NCBI GenBank assembly: GCA_002077065.1
Contig: NAJO01000061.1
Coordinates: 62,001 to 126,000, forward strand
Origin: Cryoendolithus antarcticus
Taxonomy: Eukaryota; Ascomycota; Dothideomycetes; Cladosporiales; Cladosporiaceae
Direction: 5' to 3'
Length of the DNA: 64,000 nt
The notes below the pieces were generated by a model. That model had not been told where the DNA came from. It saw only the letters and a program-made list of their open reading frames with translations, and did no database searches. Each line of letters begins with the position of its first letter. Position 1 is the first letter of the stretch. Shown here in pieces: positions 11,830-21,621 of the stretch. A program made the position numbers and the translations under genes.

Positions 11830-12468
11830 TCAAACCTGCCTAACACCGACCTTGAAATGCAGATCCTCCCTCAACCCCTCCATCCCCTGCGTATGCGTGA
11901 AGCCTTTCTTCAGCACACTCTCCCCTCCCTCAACATCCCTGAACCCCATCCGCGCCCAGAAATTGCCCGTCTCAACGACGCTGTAATTAGCGTACAGCTC
12001 CTTGCCGCCCCTGAGTTTCGCCTGCTCGCAGAGAACGTCGATGAGAGTTCTAGCGAGACCCTGCCCTCGATGCTCAGGCGACACGCAGAAACAGCAGACT
12101 TCCCACCCTGTCGTGTCCGAAGCAGCGTGGGGTTTCTGCGTGGAGGCGGAAGTGGTGCCGTTCGCTGAGTCGCCGTGCTTCGGCACATGTGAGATCCAGT
12201 TCAGCCCTCTATGCGGCTCGAGCCCGGCGCAAGCTATGGGTTCGCCACTCTCGGACAGGAGTAAGATGAGAGAGCCATTGGGGCCTAGCTCGTGACCCAA
12301 GTCCGAGAGACCTTGCGTGACGTCTGGGGCTAGGCGGTGCCAGGAGGGGGGAAAGGCTTGGATGTCTTTGCGTTTGTAGGATGTGAGGATTAGGCTGTGC
12401 AGGGCGGGGGCGCAGGGGAGTGAGGGCAGAGTGGCGGAGGGGTGGATCTCGGTTTTGGTGGGTGGCAT
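11830..12468 (-). CDS. GNAT family N-acetyltransferase
   Basis: Single exon, 212 residues from the ATG at 12468 (MPPTKTEIHPSATLPSL). The frame stays open upstream to 12651, but that part is low-complexity and begins at a doubtful start, so I use the internal ATG. The acetyl-CoA binding motif A is clear in the C-terminal half: VCCFCVSPEHRGQGLARTLIDVLCEQA, with the R/QxxGxG/A loop as HRGQGLA. Motif B follows with ANYSVVETGNFWARMGFRD. The substrate cannot be told; similar fungal proteins are annotated only as GNAT acetyltransferases. The central part has a disordered insertion (about residues 90-125, Ser/Thr/Gln-rich). Confidence 0.85.
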   Translation of the reverse strand: MPPTKTEIHPSATLPSLPCAPALHSLILTSYKRKDIQAFPPSWHRLAPDVTQGLSDLGHELGPNGSLILLLSESGEPIACAGLEPHRGLNWISHVPKHGDSANGTTSASTQKPHAASDTTGWEVCCFCVSPEHRGQGLARTLIDVLCEQAKLRGGKELYANYSVVETGNFWARMGFRDVEGGESVLKKGFTHTQGMEGLREDLHFKVGVRQV

Positions 12469-13461
12469 GGCTACGGTGGCACTTGTGTGTTCGTAGTTGC
12501 TTCGCTGTCCGGATGTCGAGTCGGGCTTCCGCTGCTGTGGTGTCCGTCCGTGATGAGAAGCTGTGAGAAATCGCACACAAGAGCGATCCGCAATCCCGCG
12601 ATCAGTGAGTAGGATCGGTGTCGTCTTGCTATCCTTTAGGGTCAGTACCAAAACGCTCCAGTGCTAGGATCGAGCTGATATGAGTGGCTCGATACTTCCC
12701 AGTATCGGAAGAAACGAAGGTGGTCTGTAGAGGAAGAGTGGGATGGATGTTATCAGGACTGGAACCAGTAGGAGGTACTTCTCAGTGAGAGGGGGGGAGG
12801 CATAATGGGCGAAGCGCGTTTAGTATATGCGCATCGAGCTTCATATCTCGCTGCGGTGTCGTTCTTTGGCAGCTGTTACTGAGTCATTTTGACAGGACCA
12901 TTGGGATGCAGCCAAGTAGCGCAGATCGACGCAGGTACCCAATACGGATCTCACGCCCGATCGTTACCTCCCTCACCAACACTGATTGCGGGCCGCACGC
13001 GATGTTGACCATGACCGCGGGCGCCGATGTCTCTTACCAGTGGTAGGTACCTCATACCTCGCTGTCGTTGGCCAATGCGGGCCTATGCCTCGCCCGAGCG
13101 CCGCCATTCCGCTGCATCGGTTACACAGCCGAATTCGCCTACGTCACTGCACATGCAGCTCTCATTCGCAGCGTGCCTGACGAAAGCTGCTGCTGACATT
13201 TCATGCACGTGTACAGCCCCTCCGCTACAATCCGGCCGCGTGGTAGCAGAGGGCAGGCAAGAGGGGTCAAGTAAGTTATAGAGCTGTTTGTTCCTGCAGT
13301 TTAAGCATTTGCTTGTGTTCTTTGCTCCGCTTTCCAGTACTTTGCGCTCTACATCGTAGTGACAGCCTTGTTCGCTCGAGGCTGAGGTGGAAGAGCAATG
13401 GCATACCGGTGAAACTGTAAGACTTGCTCCGTACCACGTCCTCGGAGATACTGTCGCGCCC
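12469..13461. other. divergent intergenic region, GNAT / SYLF gene
   Basis: About 1 kb between divergent start codons. It contains a G-run near 12789 and otherwise unremarkable sequence. The open frame upstream of the SYLF start (from 13387) is probably 5' leader. No RNA gene or repeat seen. Confidence 0.5.
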
Positions 13462-15504
13462 ATGGCCTCCTCAACCCTCTGGCAACGCGTCAAATCGGGC
13501 AGCAAAACCGGCTTCGACAAGGCTTACGCTGCTGTCGATAAACTCGGTCCACCGATCAACAAATTGTCAAATAAGATAGGCAGCGAGGCCTTCTGGCCCA
13601 CAACTCTGGACAAAGAATCCGACAAAGCCGCCCGAATCCTGAAGTCCTTCTGCAAAGATGGCTTCTACACGGAAGAAGAGTATCAGCCCGCGGACAACGG
13701 GCCGAAGCAGAAGCAGCGCGTTGTCAAGAAGATTCCCATGGAGGTGATTCGGAACGCGAAAGCGTTGGCAATCTTCACGACTATGCGGACGGGATTGTGG
13801 GTTAGTGGCGCCGGTGGTAGTGGAGTATTGATTGCGCGGCAGGAGGATGGAAAGTGGAGTCCGCCAAGTGGAATCATGCTGCATACCGCTGGACTTGGGT
13901 TTATGGTCGGGATCGATATCTACGATGCGGTGGTCGTGATCAACTCTGCGAAGGCGCTAGAGGCTTTCTACAACGTACGGTGTACGCTTGGGAGTGAGAT
14001 CAGCGTTGTGGCTGGGCCGGTAGGCGTGGGAGGCGTGTTGGAAACTGAGCTGCACAAGCGGCAGGCGCCGGTATTCAATTACATGAAGAGTCGGGGGTTC
14101 TACGCTGGGGTGCAAATCGACGGGACGATTATCATCGAGCGGACTGATGAGAATGAGCGGTTCTATGGAGAGAAGATTGGGGTGAAGGATATCTTGAATG
14201 GAAAAGTGAGGCATCCGCCGTTTGAGGTGCGCCGGTTACTGGAGACAATCAAGGCTGCGCAAGGCGATAAGGACGTCGATGAAGCATTCCTACCCACTGA
14301 AGCACCGCCAGGTGACTTCGAAGTGGACGATGGCCATATGTTCGGCGTGCCTGATAAAGAGGATCCCGATCCGTACGGCGTGCTTGCACTCGAGAAAGAA
14401 GGTATGGGCGTGCGAGAGGCGGCGACAAAGGCTCGCGCAAGCTGGGTCGATTTCACTTTCGCACCAAGTCCCACGAGTCCAGTACACAAGGTCTATCAGC
14501 GACATTCGGGGGAGCATAGCTTCAGCAGACCCGTGAGCTGGCGAAAGAGTGGTGGCAGTATGACAAACCTTTCGATGACCTCTTCAGGTACAGGGAGTGC
14601 TTCGGCGCGACCTATGGCACCTCCGCCACCTCCCAGGAGCTTGAGAACGAGTATGGAGCGTGCAGCGGAACGACCCGTGCTGATGACGAGTACGGCGACG
14701 CAGACGACCGAGGAAGATCTCCCACCTAGTCCGCGCAGGAATAGCAAGACTGGCTCACCGCTTGCCAAAGCGGTGCAGACACCTCCAGCATTGCCAGTAC
14801 GAGACAGCACCGGAAGTCTGCATCAACTACATAATCAGCTCACGCCACCGCGTACGCCACCGGCGCAGACCACTCAATTTGCTGAACCTTCTTCGTCACA
14901 GCAGCTGGACGATGTAAAGCCAGACGAAGCATACCATCATGGCATGCACCAGGTAGACCTCGATGATGATCACGACGACCTCGATGATGACATTCACATT
15001 GAGGAGCCGGTCGTGCACTCAGTCCAGACCGTTCGAGCAATCCAGCCGACAAGTCCTGTCGCTATTGCAGGCGGCTCAAAGGCACGTGTAGTAACGGTGG
15101 GTAAGCGTATACCACCCAAGCTGCCACCTCGGAATCCGAATAGAGTTGGCGATAGCAGTCCGACTAGATCGGAGGCTAGCCTAGAGCCGATCTCTGCCGA
15201 GACAGAGACAGAGACTGTCAGCAACGAGCACCATGCAGCAGCCCCTGTGCTCGCAACTATTGACACGGCAACCGGCACAGAAGATGTGGACCGTTCACTG
15301 GGTCAGCGAGCGGCGCATGACAGTCCCAGCCTAGGGCAGATGATGCGGGATGTCAAGCTCGACGATGACGATGACGAGGATGCGGTCCCAACAATGGAGC
15401 CCGGGATCAAGCCGCATGATGGAGAGCACAGCGTGGGGCAGGACCAGAGGGACACGCGAGCTCCAGAGCCTGTGAGGACGTCGATGCCTGGCGGGTTCTA
15501 CTGA
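13462..15504 (+). CDS. SYLF-domain protein (Ysc84/SH3YL1-like lipid-binding domain)
   Basis: Single exon, 680 residues from the ATG at 13462 (MASSTLWQRVKSGSKTGFDKAY), which sits in good context; an in-frame ATG at 13387 would add a 25-residue non-conserved leader. Residues about 1-270 form a SYLF (DUF500) domain: IPMEVIRNAKALAIFTTMRTGLWVSGAGGSGVLIAR, then GIDIYDAVVVINSAKALEAF and a YAGVQIDGT block. SYLF domains bind phosphoinositides and link membranes to cortical actin. The remaining 400 residues are disordered, with proline-rich stretches (APPPPPRSL, PPKLPPRNPN) that could bind SH3 domains and acidic runs. Unlike yeast Ysc84 there is no C-terminal SH3; proteins of this build are common in filamentous fungi. 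Confidence 0.9.
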   Translation: MASSTLWQRVKSGSKTGFDKAYAAVDKLGPPINKLSNKIGSEAFWPTTLDKESDKAARILKSFCKDGFYTEEEYQPADNGPKQKQRVVKKIPMEVIRNAKALAIFTTMRTGLWVSGAGGSGVLIARQEDGKWSPPSGIMLHTAGLGFMVGIDIYDAVVVINSAKALEAFYNVRCTLGSEISVVAGPVGVGGVLETELHKRQAPVFNYMKSRGFYAGVQIDGTIIIERTDENERFYGEKIGVKDILNGKVRHPPFEVRRLLETIKAAQGDKDVDEAFLPTEAPPGDFEVDDGHMFGVPDKEDPDPYGVLALEKEGMGVREAATKARASWVDFTFAPSPTSPVHKVYQRHSGEHSFSRPVSWRKSGGSMTNLSMTSSGTGSASARPMAPPPPPRSLRTSMERAAERPVLMTSTATQTTEEDLPPSPRRNSKTGSPLAKAVQTPPALPVRDSTGSLHQLHNQLTPPRTPPAQTTQFAEPSSSQQLDDVKPDEAYHHGMHQVDLDDDHDDLDDDIHIEEPVVHSVQTVRAIQPTSPVAIAGGSKARVVTVGKRIPPKLPPRNPNRVGDSSPTRSEASLEPISAETETETVSNEHHAAAPVLATIDTATGTEDVDRSLGQRAAHDSPSLGQMMRDVKLDDDDDEDAVPTMEPGIKPHDGEHSVGQDQRDTRAPEPVRTSMPGGFY

Positions 15505-16011
15505 GAAGCTAACTCAGCGCTCGACTGCAGTTGGGGCCAGTAGTGAACGAGCGTCGACGATCTGTGATGATAATGATGCAGTATGTACCCACATAGATAC
15601 TATAGCCCTCTTGGACACACAGTACCTGTAGATTACACCGTGTCACGTCAAGTTTCCCAATGTTCATTCACTTCTTCGATTTGCGTATTTGATTGGCCAA
15701 ACTTGGGTCACGTGCAGCCCGCTGCCCGCATCACTTCTCGGACTTAGGAGACTGCAGTTCAAGAAAGTACCCCAGATCATCAGAACCCCCATCAACAGCA
15801 CCACCCCGGCATTACACACAGCCTGCGCGTGTTGATGCAGCATTCTCCCCTCTTCTTCTTGATCTCGCATTGTGCATACACATCCTCTTATCCCCTCCCT
15901 CCCACGTCACCACCTCCCCACTCCATCAGCGCACACGACGCGATCCCAAGCTTCACCATCGCGACGGCGCGGACGTGGCACGAGTACGCCTAGTGCTGGA
16001 GAGTCGCAAGG
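15505..16011. other. upstream region of the Nup2-type gene, CT-rich leader
   Basis: No gene seen. The stretch 15842-15930 is pyrimidine-rich on the plus strand (repeated CCCTC, CTTCTT, CCTCCC), a common feature just upstream of fungal transcription starts, and precedes the ATG at 16012. Confidence 0.45.
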
Positions 16012-19000
16012 ATGAGCAAGCGCGGCGCGGAAGGCCAGGGCGGCGAGGAGCGCTATGGTGGGTATGAGCATGGAGGCGGGCCTGATGGGACGGCGGATAA
16101 GCCCAGGTCGGCTACGGCGGCGCAGATGGCGCAAAGGAAGTGAGTATATCCCCTTCCCCCCCTGACTTGTGCGGCGATCTCCGTGAATTGCGCCGCGGTT
16201 CGGATGGGTTGCCGAAGCTGGCACTGGAAGTGCGATGGAGAATTGCTGGAGGATGCTTTTGAGCTGGAGTTTGGCCGGTGGGTTAGCCTTGGAGCAAAGA
16301 GAGATCGGGCCAGAGGTGATCGGCTGGAGCGAGGATCTGCACAAGCTGCACCAAGCAGGACGGCGCGACAGCTGCCACATGGCCGTGGGCTAGCTGGGAG
16401 TGGCCAGAGGAGACCTTTCCCGTCCGGATATTGCAACGCGCTTGCGCTACTATCGACTCAGCTGTAGTAGTGAGTCAGTACTGCTGCATTAGTGAGAGGC
16501 TCCAGGGGTCGATGGCGAAAAGAACTATCCGCACGATCCGCACACTGTCCTCTCTCCGAAACCCTGCATACCTGGCTCGCGCTGTGGCTTTGTCGATACG
16601 TGCGCAGCAGGTTGAACAGCTTTGGAGAGAGGATCGGTAATAGTGGACTACTAGCGAAGCTTGTGACTTGTGCTTCGAGGGGCTGCGCACGCTCGGATCA
16701 CGTGTCTCCATCGCACTTGCTTCGTATACTCGACACGGGAGAGACCGCCGCCAAGGCAGCGCACAATCAAAAGAAACAGCTTTATTGTCACTTTGCTAAC
16801 ACACCATTTCGCAGAATCAAAAGCCTCAAGGGGCGACCAGGCACAGGAAGCGTAGGGCGCCGAACAGCGTCACCTAGTCCGATGCCAATGTTTCCTCCAC
16901 AACAGCAACAGCAGGCAGCTGGCCCAGTCCAGTTCACCTCTGCAGCCCCATCATCATTCAGCTTCGGCGCGCAGCAACCACAACAGCAAGGCTTTGGCTT
17001 CGGCGCATCACAGCCCCAGCAAGCCACTTCCTCATTCACCTTCGGTCAGTCCCAGCCGCAAGCACCTCCGCAGAACAACATGAACGGCTCAGCGTCATTC
17101 GGCGGATTCGGGCAACAGCCTCAGCCCAACGGCAGCGCATCTCCAAGCCTCTTTGGTGGGTTTGGCCAGCAGCAGCCTCAGCAGAATGGCACCAGCACCC
17201 CGTCCTTCACGTTCGGCGCCGCCCCTTCGCAAACGCAGCAGAATGGTAGCAATCCCTTCCAGCAGCCACAACAGAACGGTAGCACGCAGTCCTCGAACGC
17301 ATTCGGTGGTTTCTCTGCTCAGCCTTCTCAGCCAGCAACAAATGGAACCTCGCAGTCAACATTATTCAATGGCTTTGGAAATCAATCACAAAACAGCTCA
17401 CGCGCGTCTACGCCTTTCTTCGGCTCTCAGCCTGATGCGACCGCCAAGCCAGCTGTGACAAGCAATGGTTTTCAATTTGGCAAGACCGCGCCTGCCTCAA
17501 GCAGTCCGTTCAACGGCTTTGGTGTGACACAGCCAGCCGCTCAACCTACCACTAGTAACATCTTCGACCCATCGGTCAACAAGTCGATATTCGAGAAGCC
17601 AGCGGAGACACCAAAGGCGAACGGTTGGGCTTCGTTCACTACGGGTACGCCTTCACCATCGCAGGCCAATGGCACTGGCGCGAGTGTGCTGAGTGGGTGG
17701 ACTCAGCAACAAGCTACAAAGTCCTTCACCGGCTTCACGTCAGCTCAAGCTGCGCAGCCAGATGCGCAAGACCAAGATGACACGATGATCAGCCCCCAAA
17801 AGCAGCAGAGTCAACAAAGCACTGGCTTCAGCTTCGGCGCCCAAGCTGGGCAGACCAACCCTTTCGGTAACGCACAACAGGGCGCAGATGCATCTGACGC
17901 GTCCGCGTCTACATCCACACCTGGCAAGAGTCTCTTCGACAGGGTCACGCCTGCTGACTCTGCACCGACACCAGCGCAGCTAGCTCAGCCACTGTTTGGT
18001 TTCGGCCAAAACAAATCGCCTGCTGCAGTGCCATCTGAGGTCCATGACACGACAAGCACTCCAAAGGCGCCCGCAACTATCGGCAACGACTTGTTCAGCC
18101 GCATCAGCTATTCAGACACGAGCCGCGAGTCATCGCAAGAAGCGCATACACCAACACCACAATCGCCGTCGCTCTTCAGCGGCTTCGGTGCACACAACGC
18201 CCAATCAAGCACTCCGTCTGCCAACCTCTTCACTGGCGAGACGAATGAGGCGCCACCGAGCGAGGCACCGGCTTCTTCAAAGGGTCCGTCTACAGGCAAT
18301 AGGCTCTTTGCACCGTCGACCAACGCAGGCAAGTCGTTGTTTACGCCAGCAGCACCATCAAAGCTCTCGCAAACCACGATTGCCTCGCCGCCACATGTAT
18401 CCACCCCGCCAATGGTCAAGGAGATACCAAGATCCGCTCCTGCTAGGGATTCCTCGCCATATGAGCGTGAGATGCGTAAGCTGAACAAGCAGTTCATGGC
18501 GCAATGCCAGCGTGCCGACCGCAAGGCGGATCTGACGCAGCTATGCGAGCATTACATGTCCAAGACGAAGGAACTGAAGCGCAAAAATGGCAAAGCCGCG
18601 ACTGAGGACGTTTTCGCAGAAGAGGCAACACTCAATGCACCACCTGTCGAATCTAATTCCAACCTCTTCGGTGGTGCTGCGAGCAAAACCCCTGTGAAGC
18701 AGCCTGAGCAGCCGTCAGCTGGTGCGTTCGTCACACAGCCTGTCCCAGAGACGCCCACGCCCAAACCCGCCGGCCGACTTTTCCAGAACTTCGCCGCGAG
18801 TGGGCCGGCGCAAAAGCGTAAGCCAGATGATGAGGCTGATCGCGACATTGCGCCCGCAACGGAGAAGCGCTCGAGACCCAACGACTCTGTCGACTACCCA
18901 TCACTGTCACAAGATAGCAGCAACACATCGAAGTTGTTTGCCTCTGTTATCACCAAGAATGGTGACAGCGGACTTGCAGCCTCGACTACGGCGCAATTTC

Positions 19001-20868
19001 AGCCGAAGGCGGCCGAGACTCCAGCCGTGAGCTCATTTGGCGGCTTCAAGCCGATCAATACTGCACCAAGCACATCACCCAGCAGTGCAGGCGGCTTCAA
19101 ACCCATCAACAACACATCAAATGCACCAGCTAGCTCGCCAGGCGGCTTCAAACCGACGATGTCAGCGACTGGGGCGCCCAGCAGCGGAACGGCTGGCTTC
19201 AAGCCTAGTGTGCCATCTGGTGGCGCTACGATGGATGCTTTCGCTGAGGCTGCCCGCAAGACTGCAGCTGCGGAGCGCAAGAGAGCCCGCGACGAGGAGT
19301 TTGACAGTGAAGAAGACGATCCCGAGGAGTGGGAGCGCGGCTGGCAGGAGAGACAGACCAAGAAGAAGCAGAAGCTTGACGAAGCCGCAAAGACAGGCAA
19401 GAGCTTCTCATTCTCCGCACCATCTACCTCCGTGAGTACGGTTGACGCATTTGCCGAGGCTGCGCGCAAGAACGCCGCTGCAGAGCGCAAGCGCGCGAGG
19501 GATGAGGAGTTCGACAGTGAGGAGGATGACCCTGAGGTGTGGGAGGCTAGCTGGAATGAGAGGCAGGCGACGAAGAAGAGGAAACTGGAAGAGGCTGCAA
19601 AGAGTGGCAAAGGCTTCTCGTTCTCGGCGCCTTCCACTGCTGTGGCCGAGAAGCCAGCCTTCAGCGTCGCCGCACCGGCCGCGACTACAAACGGTACAGC
19701 ACATGACAACGCCGAAAAGGAGGATGACACGACGAAGACCCCAGCCGCTAAGCCTGCATTCAAGCCATCGAGCAGCTTCTTCGGCAGTGCAGCCAAGCCA
19801 CTCGACGGCACAGACAGTACCGACGAAGACCATACATGGAAGCAAGGCACTCCGATCAAGTTCGGCGGTGCGGTACAGCCACCGGCAGAGCAAGTGGCAT
19901 CACCAGCACAGCCCATCGGTCTCTTCGCCAACGCCCAAGGTGGGTCACTGTTCCAGAGGAACGGCGACACTACCCCGCAGGCGAAGGCTGGCAGCTTCAC
20001 TCCAAGCTTTGGCGGCAACTCACTGTTCCAGAGGAACGGCGGGTCGCCTGCCAAAGCTGTCGATGGTCCCGCAGACAACCTGGGTGGCTCACTGTTCGTG
20101 CAGAACGGAGGGCCATCGGCAACGACTCCTGGAGGCGTGCAAGGCCAATCGCTGTTTGTGCAGAACGGCGAGACCACACCGGCTAGGAACACTGGAGGTA
20201 TGCAAGGTGGATCGCTGTTCATGCAGAACGGCAACACACCGGCAAAGTCCCTCTTCGGCCAGACACCCAGCGGCACACCAGCAGTGAACGGCAACAGCCT
20301 TTTCAACTTCAACAAGACTGGCTCCGCCACCCCTGCTTTTAGCTTCGCCCAGACACCAGCGAAGTCCTCGGCTCCAGTGAGCACCAACGGCGACAACACG
20401 GATGCCAATGACACGGCGGACGAAGCCGGAGATGCCGCGCCAGCTGAGCCCCAAATCGGAGATCTGACCGCCCTGCAGGCGTCAGAGTTGGCCGAGAACA
20501 CTATACTTCATCACGTCCCCAAGGCAAAGGCGTACAAGTTCTGCCTTGCCAACCCCTCAGCTGAGACCCAGACCTGGGTTGAGAAGGCGCTTGGACCGCT
20601 TTGGCTGCTCAAGTCCAATGCGACTGGCAAGGTGCGCCTGTTGATGCGCGTGCCGCCTCTGGGCAAGGTGGCGATGAACTTTGGTGTGTTGAAGGATGCG
20701 CAGGGCACGATGTACGAGGTGAAGGGCAAGAGAGTCATGGCTGCGTTTGTGGATACTGTAGAGGATATGGGCGCGAAGGGGTTGAGCAAGTGGAATATTG
20801 CGTTTGGCAAGGAGGAAGATGCCAAAGAGGTGGCGAGGATCCTTAGGGAGGAGGCAGCCCAGGCTTGA
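16012..20868 (+). CDS. NUP2: FG-repeat nucleoporin with Ran-binding domain (Nup2/Nup50 type)
   Basis: Two exons: a short one at 16012-16139 and a long one at 16815-20868, with an unusually long intron of 675 nt (GTGAGT...GCAG). The join gives MAQRK-IKSLKGRPG, so the N terminus is MSKRGAEGQGG...; 1,393 residues in total. Residues about 60-560 are packed with FG, FGFG and FSFG repeats in Gln/Asn/Ser-rich spacer. A charged middle region carries two near-identical 65-residue modules (19234-19428 and 19444-19638) starting DAFAEAARK. GGFKP repeats precede them and SLFxxNG repeats follow. The last 130 residues form a RanBD1/PH-like domain. Nup2/Nup50 proteins bind Ran and importin alpha at the nuclear basket. 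The open frame upstream of 16815 is intron, not coding. Confidence 0.88.
19234..19638 (+). repeat. internal tandem duplication of a 65-residue module in the nucleoporin
   Basis: Two 195-nt units, 19234-19428 and 19444-19638, separated by 15 nt. They encode DAFAEAARK(T/N)AAAERKRARDEEFDSEEDDPE followed by a W-containing basic segment and FSFSAPST. The protein copies differ at about a dozen positions, mostly in the second half. Read directly from the translation. Confidence 0.9.
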
Positions 20869-21621
20869 GAATTGAAGAGGGTACATTGTGAGGCGCTTCT
20901 GCATTGATTGGAGCCTTTGGAGCGTTTTTTTGGTTTTTGCGACTGCACAGAATATAGCCACTGCATGGCACGAGACGAGAAATCGCGCTGGAAAGCATAG
21001 CGCTCTGGCAAAGTATGGATTATTCTCATATTATCTCCACAAATTGTTGGCATCTCTAGTGCTCTTATCAGCTTGGCCGGAGCAGGAATGAGTACAATGA
21101 CATGTCCATGAGAGGCCGGATTTCAGTGTCATGACACTGGCGTTCAGTATGCTCTCTCGCGCCGGGGATATGTGAACTACGCACTGCTGCAGGTGCAAGC
21201 ATAGGAGCACATGAGTCTGGAGTTGTTTCCGGAGAGGCGAGGTTGTAGTGCACTCCTAAGTTGTTCTATTTTTCTCAGGAAGGGGCCAGCACGGTACTCC
21301 GCTGCTTTCTCATGCTCATGGCGGATTACGAATGCGCTGTTGCAGGGTCAGTCATAGTAGCACTGGAGTGTTCAGATTTCTTGAGAGATGCAGCAGCTGC
21401 GCAAGCTTTTGCGGCCTGTTACGGTGGGGATTTATTGCTGTTCTGAGTCTGATGGGAGCATCATCTACCTACCTTATGATGCGGGCATCGGGACGGTGGG
21501 AGACATATTGTTAAGGAGACCTTGAAGTCGAATGATGTACAAAGCCCTAATCCCTATCAAAACATCTGTACACCCCGATACCCCATAACGAAACGCACTT
21601 AATGCAATGCACCAGCATGAT
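20869..21621. other. convergent intergenic region, no gene seen
   Basis: About 750 bases between the stops of the nucleoporin and Hrd3 genes. Only short frames; no repeat or RNA gene recognised. Confidence 0.5.

Noticed and set aside
16492..16814. Frame-continuous extension upstream of the nucleoporin's long exon
   Set aside because: It is GC-average, not FG-like, and the splice from the MSKRGAEGQ exon restores a conserved-looking N terminus (AQRK-IKSLKGRPG).
18999..20501. 500-codon open frame on the minus strand inside the nucleoporin gene
   Set aside because: It mirrors the low-complexity repeat coding of the plus strand (Ala/Ser/Pro-rich mirror of FG and GGFKP repeats). The plus strand has clear Nup2 domains in frame.
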